A stretch of 64,000 nt of DNA from Sorghum bicolor (taxonomy: Eukaryota > Streptophyta > Magnoliopsida > Poales > Poaceae). A program made the position numbers and the translations under genes. The notes below the pieces were generated by a model that was given only the letters and a program-made list of their open reading frames with translations, did no database searches and was not told where the DNA came from. The stretch is from contig NC_012877.2 in NCBI RefSeq assembly GCF_000003195.3, forward strand, positions 21,833,737 to 21,897,736, read 5' to 3'. Numbering within the stretch: position 1 is the stretch's first letter; each line of letters opens with the position of its first letter. Shown piece after piece: positions 1 to 9,950 of the stretch.

Positions 1-30
1 ATACATTAATTCGGATGGAACATACGCCAC
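1..30. other. Left edge, unassigned flank
   Basis: Homology to the second pol copy (from about 11237) begins near base 31. These 30 bases do not convincingly match the gag-protease sequence that precedes the second copy. Too short to assign. Confidence 0.3.
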
Positions 31-33
31 TTC

Positions 34-3000
34 TTGCTAATTCTGGGGATGAAGTGGATAAGTGGCAATGGAGTTCTTATCGACACCACCACTCGTGTAG
101 TGATGTTGAAAGACCCAAATACCAAGGAGGCATTTCTAGTGCAACTCCCTTGTGATATTCAAATCCGTAGCACTATGAATGCAGTTACATCTAAGGCTAT
201 TCAGGACATTCTGGTGGTGTGTGAGTTCCCGGATGTATTTCCTGATGATTTACCCAGGCTTCCTCCAGATCGGGATGTGGAGTTCAAAATTGAGTTGATT
301 CCAGGTACCGCTCCTATCTCTAGAAGACCTTATAGAATGCCACCCAATGAATTAGCTGAGCTTAAGACCCAACTAAATGAGTTGTTGAAGAAGGGTCTTA
401 TCCGTCCTAGTTCGTCTCCTTGGGGTTGTCCGGCTATCTTTGTGAAGAAGGATCAATCTTTGCGCATGTGTGTGGACTATCGTCCCTTAAATGCGGTAAC
501 CATCAAGAACAAATACCCTCTTCCTCGCATTGATATCTTGTTTGATCAGTTGTCTAAAGCCAAGGTATTCTCCAAGATCGATTTGCGATCTGGGTATCAT
601 CAGATCAAGATCCGTCCTAAAGATGTGCCTAAGACGGCTTTCTCGACGAGGTATGGGTTGTATGAGTATCTCGTCATGTCCTTCGGTCTTACAAATGCAC
701 CTGCTCACTTCATGTATCTCATGAATTCGGTGTTCATGCCCGAATTGGACAAGTTTGTGGTGGTCTTCATTGACGATATTCTAGTATATTCTAGCAATGA
801 AGAGGAGCATGCAGAGCATCTGCGTATAGTGTTGTCGCGTTTGCGCGAACATCAGCTTTATGCCAAGTTTAGCAAATGCGAGTTCTGGCTAAAGAAAGTA
901 CCTTTCTTGGGCCATGTCTTATCTGAAGAAGGCATATCGGTGGACCCAGCCAAGGTGCAAGAAGTGCTGGATTGGAAAGTTCCAACTTCGGTACACGAGG
1001 TTCGGAGTTTTCTTGGTCTAGCTGGATATTATCGTCGATTCATTCCCGAATTCTCAAAAATATCCAAGCCTATGACTCGGCTACTTCAGAAAGATGAGAA
1101 GTTTGTGTGGATGCCTGAGTGTGAAGAGGCATTCCATAAGTTGCGGACATTGCTGACATCAGCCCCTGTCCTAGCCCAACCTGATATCGAAAAACCCTTT
1201 GATGTCTTCTGCGACGCGTCGGGTATTTGTTTAGGCTGTGTGTTGATGCAAGAAGGACGCGTTATCACGTATGCCTCACGCCAACTTTGGAAGCATGTGG
1301 TCAATTACCCTACTCATGACTTAGAATTGGCAGCAGTTGTTCATGCCTTAAAAATCTGGAGGCATTATTTGCTTGGAAATCTGTGTAATATTTACACTGA
1401 TCATAAGAGCCTCAAGTATATCTTCACTCAACCTGAACTGAACATGCGGCAGCGAAGGTGGCTTGAGTTGATTAAAGATTATAATCTGCAAGTGCACTAT
1501 CATCCGGGCAAGGCAAACGTGGTGGCGGATGCCTTGAGTCGGAAAGCGCACTGTCACTCAATCCAAGTGGAAGATCCGTTGTTGTCACATCATATGCATC
1601 CACTTGTGCTCCACCAGATTTCTCTGGAGAGTACTCTTCGCAATCGAGTTATCGAATTGCAGCAGACAGATGTAGGCATCTATCACATAAAGAGAAAAAT
1701 GAAAGAAGAAGAAACCAAGCATTTCCGAGTCGATGAGAATGGAATTCTTTGGTTCAAAGATCGACTAGTGGTTCCAAAAGACCGTGAATTACGAAATCAG
1801 ATCTTGTCTGAAGCTCATTCATCCAAATTGTCTATCCATCCTGGTAGTAGCAAGATGTATCAGGATCTGAAACCTTTGTTTTGGTGGACAAAGATGAAAA
1901 AGGAGATTGCTGCTTTTGTCGCCCGTTGTGACAATTGTTGTCGTGTGAAGGTTGTTCACATGAAAGCTGGTTTGCTTCAACCCTTGTCAATTCCTGGTTG
2001 GAAATGGGAAGAAGTCAGCATGGATTTCATCAGTGGACTCCCAACTTCTGTTAAGGGTTACGATTCCATCTGGGTGATTGTAGATCGTTTGACCAAGGTT
2101 GCTCGATTTATCCCAGTTCGAATTGACTATCGTCCACATCAATATGCAGAATTGTATTTCGAGCACATTGTTCGTCAGTATGGTGTGCCTTGAACAATTA
2201 TATCAAATCGTGGACCACAGTTCACTGCTCGTTTTTGGGAATGTTTGCATGAGCAGATTGGTACTCATTTAGTCCGTAGCTTTGCTTATCATCCCCAAAC
2301 TGCAGGTCAGACTGAACGGGTTAACCAAATCCTAGAAGACATGTTGAGGGCATGTGCTCTCTCTTCAAAAGGTTCTTGGGTTAAGTGGTTGCCATTAGCT
2401 GAGTTCTCCTACAACAATAGTTATCAGGAGAGTATCAAAGTGGCTCCATTTGAAGCCCTATACGGTCGGAAGTGTCGAACCCTGTTGAATTGGGTAGAGG
2501 CTGGAGAGCGAAGGTTTTATGGCATCGATTTCGTGAATGAAGCGGAGCAGAAAGTCCGTACCATCCAGCAACATCTGGAAGCTGCTCAAGCTCGTCAGAA
2601 AAGTTATGCCGACAAAAGAAGGAAGACGATTGAGTATTCAGTTGGTGACCATGTGTATATCAAGGTGTCTCCGATGAAGGGTGTACAAAGGTTCGGAGTC
2701 AAGCGAAAGCTTGCACCTTGTTATGTGGGACCTTATCGGATTCTCGAAAAGAAAGGAAATGTGGCGTACAAAGTTCAACTTCCCGTTGCGCTTTGAGCCA
2801 TTTTCCCTGTCTTCCACGTATCGCAATTAAAGAAGTGCCTTTGTGTACTGGAGGAACGAGTGGAAGTTCGAGATATCAAGCTGAAGTCCAACTTGGTGTA
2901 TGAAGAAAAACTCGTAGCAATTCTTGATCGCAAGGAACGGGAGACTCGTAATCGGGTGGTTAAGCTCTACAAGGTATTGTGGAGCAACCACGGGGAGGAA

Positions 3001-3066
3001 GGTGCTACTTGGGAGACGGAGGATTATTTAAGAGAAGTTTACAAAACATTCTTCGAAAATCAGTAA
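34..3066 (+). pseudogene. Tekay-like Ty3/gypsy pol fragment, copy 1 (RT, RNase H, integrase, chromodomain)
   Basis: One reading frame runs from about 34 to the TAA at 3064-3066, broken by TGA at 2191-2193 and at 2794-2796. In order it shows RT (VDYRPLN, then the catalytic FIDDILVYS near 763-790), RNase H (FDVFCDAS near 1197, TDHKSL near 1395), an HHCC integrase zinc domain (about 1816-1945), the integrase core, and a C-terminal chromodomain-like segment with ATWETEDYL (about 2900-3050). Such polyproteins copy element RNA to DNA and insert it. Gag and protease are missing at the left edge. The second catalytic Asp of the integrase (normally ISDRG) is Asn at 2206-2208, so with the stops this copy is dead. 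It ends at a polypurine tract and LTR. Tekay/Del placement rests on the chromodomain, long LTR and Met-type primer site; clade assignment is moderately sure. Confidence 0.9.
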
Positions 3067-3093
3067 GCTTTCAAATCTCGGGACGAGATTTTT

Positions 3094-3108
3094 GTAAGGG
3101 GGGAGGGC
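3094..3108 (+). other. Polypurine tract of family A
   Basis: GTAAGGGGGGAGGGC lies directly before the LTR that starts TGTAACACCCC at 3109, as expected for the plus-strand primer site of an LTR retrotransposon. Confidence 0.8.
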
Positions 3109-6011
3109 TGTAACACCCCAGTGTTATGGTTGCATTAATCATGTGCATAGCATGAGCATCATCATCTACTCAAAGCACATCATGATCATCATCTATCTTG
3201 AGCCATGTCATTCTTTGCAAAATGTGGTCTAAATTGCTTAAATAGGCTCCCTAGGCTTATGTTTGAGTGAACCATGCTTGTGTTTGTGCTCTATGCCTTG
3301 GTAATTAGTTTACTTATGCTTAACTTAACTTTGGGAACAATGTTCATGTTGATCACTTCTCCAAAATAATCACTTAAGTCATACTTATGTAAATAGGCCC
3401 TAAAAACCTCTTTTGCTTAAGCTTTTAAAAAGTGTTTCATAAAATGTTTGCATGTCAAAACTTCCTACAGCAAAGTTGTAGAAAATTTTATAAGGAACAA
3501 AAGTTATTTTATGGCCATCTCATGAAAATGAGCACAAATAGCTCAAAACTGCCCCAAAAGGCAAATTTGGGGCTGTTTCCAACACTTAGAAAATTTTCTA
3601 AGTCTCGGAACACAAACAGTTTGCTCGATCGATTTTGAAAACTTCATACCTCTCGATCCAGGCCGATCTGGCTTTTGCTCCAGTTGACAAAGTTGTAGAT
3701 CTCGGCTAGTACTCCAACTTTGCCAACTACACCATCTCCTAACTCGCTTTGGTTTGGGAGCTAATCGTCGATGAAGTTGCTCTGTCAGTCGGTGATCGTG
3801 AGGCTCGATTCAGAGCTGAGCTCGCCGGCGTGGATGTCCCGATCGACACCTGTCCGCCAGATGTCATCCGTACGCCGGTGATGGCCCCGCTCGTCAGCTC
3901 CCAGCGCGCGCATGACGTCCACGGCGACGCCCCGGACGCAGTGGACGCGTCCACTCTCGCCATCCTCGCCCTCTCTCGCCAGAAGAGCGCCCGCAGCGAT
4001 CTCACCGTCGCGAGCTCACTCCGGCGAGCTCGTGCACGCTCCTCGCTGGGTCTCAGCCGACCAAACTTCACCCAAAGCTCCGTCGTGAGCCACTCTTCAC
4101 TTTCCACCCTCTAGCTCACCGCAAAACCCACCGGTGAGCCGCCATTTTCTTCTTCCCCCAACTCGGGTCGCCGTGACCTTCTTTTCTGGCGAACTCAATG
4201 CCGAGCCCTGTGAAGCCGCTCGTCGTCTCTGGTTAGATCCTACAGGTTGCTTAGGTTCCTAGCTTGCGTTTGCGCCATTTGGTGGACGCTCTACCGAACT
4301 CTCCGTCGCCGGACACGATGCGCAGCGCCGCCGTGTTTCCGCCGGAGATGGGTGCTCTCGTGGCCAGCGTGTTCCACGAGGTTTCAAGCCAAGCTGCGTA
4401 CCTAGGAAGCTTCGCCGTAGTTCGCTGGTGCTGTAGAAGGTCTTAGGTCACGCTCTACGGGCCTGAGGACTACGGCGTAACACCGAGCACCTCCGCCGAG
4501 CCGCCATCGTCGACGGTGAGCTCCTTCCGGTGGCTCCGCTGTAGGGAAAAGGGGATCAATAGAGTCGTTAGAGTATGGGGATCACGTTGGTGTCCTTGGT
4601 TTGGCCGGAGACCTTGCCGTCGCGGAGAAATCACCGGCGAGAGTCGCCTCAGCCGTGAGGGAGAAGAACCTGACAGATGGGGTCCACTGTCAGTGTCACC
4701 TCCTTCCCTCCTTTTCTTTTATTCAAAATCTGGATTTTTGGCTTTCTTGCAAAAAAATCATATCTCTAGTTCTGGTGATCCAAAAATTGTGAAACCAATT
4801 TTGTGATGTTCCTTGAGATGGCTAGTTTTTAATAAAAATATAAAATGAACCATGTTTTCTGGGAAAATATTTATTAAGGATTTAATCTTGTTATTCATGG
4901 ATAAATGCATATCTCTGGTTATACTGCTTAGTTTGCTGTGAAAATTTTATGGTAGTCTCTGTGTGGTATTAGAATGCTTTGATAAATATTTCATGATTTT
5001 TGGAGTACTGCAGCTTTGATATGTAATTTATGTTTGAGATATGGCTTGCTTTCTTATTTAAATTATATAAAATAATTGGCACTTATGCTGGTGCTCTACC
5101 TTGGTGGTAAACTTGTTTATGGCATTCATAATGTGTAAATAATGTAAAACCTGTTGTTTGGCACATATAAGTCATGTTTCTGAATTTATAAAATCAACAC
5201 CTTGTCATATGTTAAATACATATCTTTAATTTGGAATATGCTATTGCTCTGAAAATTTTATGATAATGTCTTAATGCTATACTGGTGCTGCTGTAATTTT
5301 TGTAGATTTTTCTGAACAATTTGACTAGTATCTTGTAATTATGCTCCTTTCTAGAGTTAATTAATAAATGCCTTGTTAAATAAATGTTTGAGGGTTATCA
5401 TCTGATGTTCTGGTAACCTTGTGTTATGCTTGTGCTCATAAGCTATGTGGTTGGCATGGTTTATGTCTTGGTTATGTCATCAAATAATTAATTAAAGGGT
5501 TAAAGGCTGTTCTGGACAGCAAGGGAGTAATTTAACTTTTGCTTAATGATAACTTGGTTTTCTGGGAAACATGTCTAAGTCAAAGTTGTTGTAAACTTAT
5601 TGAACTAGCTGTGGTTTAAATTTGGGATCAATTGGTCCAGTAGTTTAAAAGTTATGGCTGTTCCAAGTTGGGTTCCAGAAATAGGTGTTCTCTGTTTTTC
5701 TGAGACAGAACCTGGAACTTTGTTTAAATGACTTGTTTAATATATGAATCTTGCTGTGATATTTAAATATGATTTGTAGACAATTTTATAAGCTTTCCAG
5801 AATATCCTCACTTAAATGTGTTGGATCTTTGTGGTAATAGTTATGATCTGTTTACTGAGCTCATCCTGCTGTTTGATGCTTGCTGTTATAGGCTTTCATG
5901 ATAGGTTTTGGGCTAAGTTAACTTGTTAACTTGTGTGAACTTGTTATAACTATTGCTCCGTAAATGAGTGTCCAGTGGGTCACTTATGTTATCAAGCATC
6001 CATTCTTTTGT

Positions 6012-6272
6012 ATGCACACCCTCTCATTCACCGAGCATGCAATAGGTGTATCGGACGTGGCAGCCTCCTTCGATCTGCAAGTGAATCCCGAAGGCCAGGA
6101 GGGCAACCCGGAGGTGGAGGTCCAGCAAGTCGGACTCGAGGAGCCCGAAGAAGAGATTGAGTGCCCAAGTCATGAGCCAGCTTCGTTCGTGAAAGGCAAG
6201 CCCCGGAGCATTCTAAGTCTCCCTTTTACTTTTGAAAGTTTATCTGATATGTTATATCTATTGATGCATTAA
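6012..6272 (+). other. Conserved acidic small reading frame inside family A LTR
   Basis: An 86-codon ATG frame, Glu/Pro-rich, ending with a FVKGKPRSILSLPF segment and LYLLMH. The other family A LTR (23143-23403) keeps the frame. An equivalent frame with GKPRSILSLP and LYL occurs in the LTRs of the element at 39279-53798 (40703-40924 and 51303-51524, - strand). No known protein recognised. It could be a leader peptide, or a conserved nucleotide motif that happens to be open; the shared core AAGGCAAGCCCCGGA is also well conserved as DNA. Confidence 0.35.
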
Positions 6273-7198
6273 GTATAGGAGTTGTGGTGCATTTTACTCC
6301 ATCCTTGTCTAGATAATTTACCCTACCTAGTTATAGAGTTAAGGTCGAGTAGCAGCTTAGCCATGCTTTAATCGGTAGAAGTCGGGTGATATCCTGTCAC
6401 CTGCGCGATTTAGGGTTATGTCGGTTTACGATGGTCTATATGTGCTATCATGGATGGAACCTGATTAACTTGACTTAAGCCGGGCGGAGTTTTGCAAGGT
6501 TGTAGTAACTCCGTCTGTGGCAGCTAAGGACCGATCGTTGTACGTCCTCTTGTCATGTTGAACGCATGCCTAACACTTAGTTGGCCGGATAACTCGTTCC
6601 GACCGCGAAGCCGAGTAGTATGACTCTGGCCGGAAGACCGGCAAGTATAAAGTGCGCACTACCGGAGGAAGTGCGGTGTGCGGGGTACCATTGGCGTAAG
6701 CCCAAAGGCAGGTGAGTTAAAATTCCTAACCTCCCTGGCATAATGGTAGCCCTGGGAGTGCGGCGCTGATCGGAGCCGCGATTCCTGAGTTGTACCAAAG
6801 GTGACCCGTTAGCTCTCCGACGGGGGATGCTTGGGTGAGTGCTAGGAATAACCCTCCAGCTGGATAGGAGTTCGATTCGAATCGCCGTCTCTCCCGGTCA
6901 GTGAGAACTTGACAGAGCAGCGGCAAACGTAGCATTCACTAATGAACTTGGTTCATGATAATGATGATAGCAAGGAAGAACATAAGATGAACTTGATATG
7001 GTTATTATTGCTTGTATTAATCAAGTGAAGTGTTTTAGTTCAGGTGCTAATCTAAGTGGTAGGCTGATGATAAATAAATAAGATGCTCTCACAATGAGTT
7101 AGTCAGAATAAAGGCTTTTAGCAAAATGTCGAGTCAACCAGCTCTACTTTTATATCTTGGCCTTGCATGATCCTTGGTGTCTTTTATGTTTACTAGAC

Positions 7199-7256
7199 GG
7201 GTAAGTCTAGCTGAGTACATTCTCGTACTCAGGGTTTATTCCCACCTGTTGCAGAT
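7199..7256 (+). promoter_or_regulatory. Conserved LTR hairpin flanked by splice-like signals
   Basis: GGGTAAGTCT (donor-like) is followed by TGAGTAC (7212-7218), a 6-base loop and GTACTCA (7225-7231), then CCTGTTGCAG (acceptor-like, ending 7254). The same order is found in two other LTR families of this window. Role unknown; an R/U5 RNA structure or a small LTR intron would fit. Confidence 0.5.
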
Positions 7257-7687
7257 GACATCTTCTATGACGGTTTCTGCAAGACCTGTCTCCATCCCGC
7301 TGGGGATGAGGACTAACCGTTGGGCACGGTTCTCTAACAAACTCGTACCTGTTGCTTTTGGAAGGATGGTGTAGACTCTGGCAATAACAAAAACTTGTGA
7401 ACTGAACTTTGGACAAGTGTGTGTAATTATTTTGCTTCCGCTACTTCGAACTTGGGTTGTAATGACTTAATGACTCCGATGTGGTGCCGCTTCGACGGCA
7501 ATGAATGAATATGTAACATTCGCTGTGTTGTGCTGAATTATTACGATCTTGGTTTGTTGCAAGTTGGTTTGAAGTCCTTCGTGATTTCAATTGACTACCG
7601 GGATTATATGGGCTCAAGTTTGGAAACTTGATTGCTTGTCGATCGTTTCTTCACTTGAACTCTTATAATTTGGTCGGTTCTATGAAA

Positions 7688-7704
7688 GCTAGCATCAGAG
7701 CAAG
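7688..7704 (+). other. Primer binding site, initiator Met tRNA type
   Basis: GCTAGCATCAGAGCAAG follows the LTR and resembles the plant tRNA-iMet complement TGGTATCAGAGC. The element at 39279-53798 has the closely related GCTGGCATCGGAGCAAG at its own LTR edge (49862-49878, - strand). Confidence 0.75.
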
Positions 7705-8503
7705 TTCAGCATTATAAATGCAGCGTTTGTGTATTTAAAAACAAAAGAGTTTGTAAATAAAATGGTGTAAATCAATAATTAAGTTATGCCAGTGGTCGAA
7801 TCCTCCTTGCCCACATAAGGACTATAGGTGGCTAATTAAGTACTGACTTGGGGGGTTTTATTTATGCATCTCCGGCAGTACTTAGGTATGGATGTGTGAT
7901 GACCGCACTATGCTACCCTGTGGTCTAATGGTGGAGGTAGCCTTGATATGTGAATTAGCCACATATGTCGCTAGATTTAAATTATGCAACGTCGCACCTA
8001 CGCCCTTGTAAGTGTGAGCTGTGAGAGCATGATCGTCCAAACGGTGGTCTAGGGGAGTGTTCGCGATGGTTTTCTGGAGGGGTTACATGTCAAAACCATG
8101 GAACCACAAAAGAAACTTAATTTGGGAGCATTTAATTTCTCGGGTACCTGTGGTGTCATTGTTTGTGCATGTTGGGCATGTCCAAGCAATGTGCACTTAG
8201 TTTACTGCTTTCTTGAGTGATATACTGGGAACTGTTGGGCTGAAATGAAGTTTTCTGCAGGTACTCTAACAGCGCACGTGTAACTCGATAGTTATCGTAT
8301 TGAGAGACGAATGTATGCCACCGTATATCCGATAGAATATTAGTTTTCTAAGTTTGTGAGGACGTACGGTTCGTGCATGCATCATGTCGCATTCGTACAT
8401 ACATTTTGTCTACTCCTTCCCTTACAATGTCGTCCCTTTTAATTAAATAAATGTTGCTTAAACTAATCCTCTTTTACCCATGGTATTCCACTCCTTTCCA
8501 CAG
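7705..8503 (+). other. Family A 5' leader
   Basis: Untranslated region between primer site and ORF0. It contains GTAAGTG (donor-like, about 8008) followed by a 20-base motif at 8016-8035 and a 16-base motif at 8046-8061. Both are identical in the leader of the other Tekay-like family (49510-49556). A third shared stretch, GGGCTGAAATGA then TTTTCTGCAGGTAC, lies near 8240-8265. A pyrimidine-rich CTTTCCACAG ends just before the ORF0 ATG. No long reading frame. Confidence 0.6.
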
Positions 8504-9589
8504 ATGGACGCACCCGCTTCACCCCGTCCCAGTGACACTTTCTTGCGCGAGTTTGGCACTCCTACCCTGCTCTGGAGAGTGTTACAGACTGTCGGGTATA
8601 CTGAGCCACCTCAGTATTCTTGGTGGGAGTTGGAGAGCACAGGAGGGATACAGTGGTTTGCTGTGCAGGGAGTTGTCCCTCCACATGGGGACAAGCCTGC
8701 ATGGACAGGCTGGACTTGTAGCTCAGATGGGCAGACTCCTTGGGAGGCAGCTGAGGTTGCAGCCCAGACTATCCTGCTCGATATCTGTCAGAGGTGTGGT
8801 GATGAGCTGACGGGAGGACCAGCGGCCTCCATTCCCCGTGCTGACCCAGCAGCAACGGAGTGGAAACAGGCTGATGGTTGTGCTTTGGTTCGAGGCAGGG
8901 GAGAGAGAGCTGAGAGTTCTAGTCCTGCTATGAGTGCTGTGATGGCGGTGCTCAAGCTGATCAGTCAGCGAGAGGACACCTATGCACAGGTGATGGTGGC
9001 TGTTCGCCAGGCTCAGGAGATGCAACGGAAGGCGGAAAAGCGTGCTCGCAAGTTTCGCAAGCAAGCTAGACTCCTAGAGCAAGCTCAGAAGGACCGCAAT
9101 GACTGGGAAGACATTATGGAGTACCGTAGGCAGCAGTGGGTGAAAGCCATTAGGGAGAGAGATCATAAGCAGGATCAGATGAGTCAGTTAGCTAGAGAGA
9201 AGAAGACCGTGCAGGAGCGCTTAGTGCAGATCACTCGTGAGAGAGATACTGCACTCCGTGTGTCGGAGAACAGGCGTCGGGCATGGGAGATGCACCGAGT
9301 TCAGTCTCTTGAGCGGGAGAACTATCTGTAGGATCAGATTGAGGCTGGTCTTGTGGAGATTCACCATCTCAACAACTTACTACACCCTATTCCTCGCCGT
9401 ATACCCGTGTATCCAGAGGTGGGACCTCAGGTGATTGTGGCCGATGATGATGGTATGGAGGTCGATGGACCAGCGGCGGCTGCACCACCTTTGCACGAGG
9501 ACGTGGAGGACGAGGAGCTTGAGCCAGTTAGCGACGAGGATGGAGAGGCGATCTTCGACGCTAACTCGGACGACGAGCCTGGAGTGTAG
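8504..9589 (+). pseudogene. Family A ORF0 (coiled-coil protein with acidic tail)
   Basis: The frame opens at ATG 8504, directly after a CACAG acceptor-like sequence, and runs to the TAG at 9587-9589, interrupted by one in-frame TAG at 9329-9331. The N-terminal third contains REFGTPTLLWRVL, matching EEFGMPTLLWRVL in the ORF0 at 48009-49052 (- strand). Then comes a long charged segment rich in Arg, Lys, Glu and Gln, predicted coiled coil (about residues 150-300), and a strongly acidic C-terminus (EDVEDEELEPVSDEDGE). Function unknown. It lies between the primer site and gag, an extra gene beyond standard gag-pol. Unlike its relative, it has no histone H3-like N-terminus. Confidence 0.7.
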
Positions 9590-9950
9590 GGAGTAGTGGG
9601 TAGTGTTATGTGGGGACCTTTTGCAGTTTGGCAGCTAGCGAGGATGCTTTTGTAACCATGTTGTAATCCGGAACTTTGACCTTGACTCATGGCATGTACT
9701 GTGATGGTGTAATAACCTTGTGGACCCAATGTGCAATCTTAACATGTTCGTTATGTTATGACGATGTTTTCTGTGGTGGTGCATTTTGCGGATATCTCTG
9801 TCATGTGTTGGATTGGTGATGTTGTTTTGTGGAATTGAATTATTGTGCCTTTTCTGTAAAGCTATTCTCTCGAATACTTTCAGGCATATATATAAGTTCT
9901 TCTCTGGCAAATCTTGTCATCATCAATGCTCACTGACTATGTCTTTACAG
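9590..9950 (+). other. Spacer between ORF0 and gag
   Basis: About 360 bases without a supported gene. It ends in ATGTCTTTACAG immediately before the gag ATG, another acceptor-like CAG|ATG junction. Confidence 0.5.

Larger units (their letters stand above)
3109..7687 (+). repeat. Family A Tekay-like LTR (about 4.58 kb)
   Basis: Begins TGTAACACCCC directly after a polypurine tract and ends TCTATGAAA directly before a primer binding site. The related solo LTR at 15965-24830 ends TCTGTGACA, so the final CA is mutated here. It therefore sits between the 3' end of one internal region and the 5' end of another. Content: AT-rich start; GC-rich stretch about 3740-4720; AT-rich 4720-5950; a conserved acidic reading frame 6012-6272; a hairpin with splice-like borders at 7199-7256. 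No terminal duplication can be tested because both sides are the same family. Confidence 0.88.

Noticed and set aside
1..30. Possible diverged gag-protease sequence at the left edge
   Set aside because: Weak similarity over ten residues only; too short to separate from chance.
3739..4114. Overlapping open frames of about 120 codons on both strands in the GC-rich LTR part (also 16605-16971, 42284-42902, 52884-53502)
   Set aside because: Open on both strands at once, Arg/Ala/Ser/Pro-rich with no recognisable domain. High GC lacks stop codons; no sign of coding.
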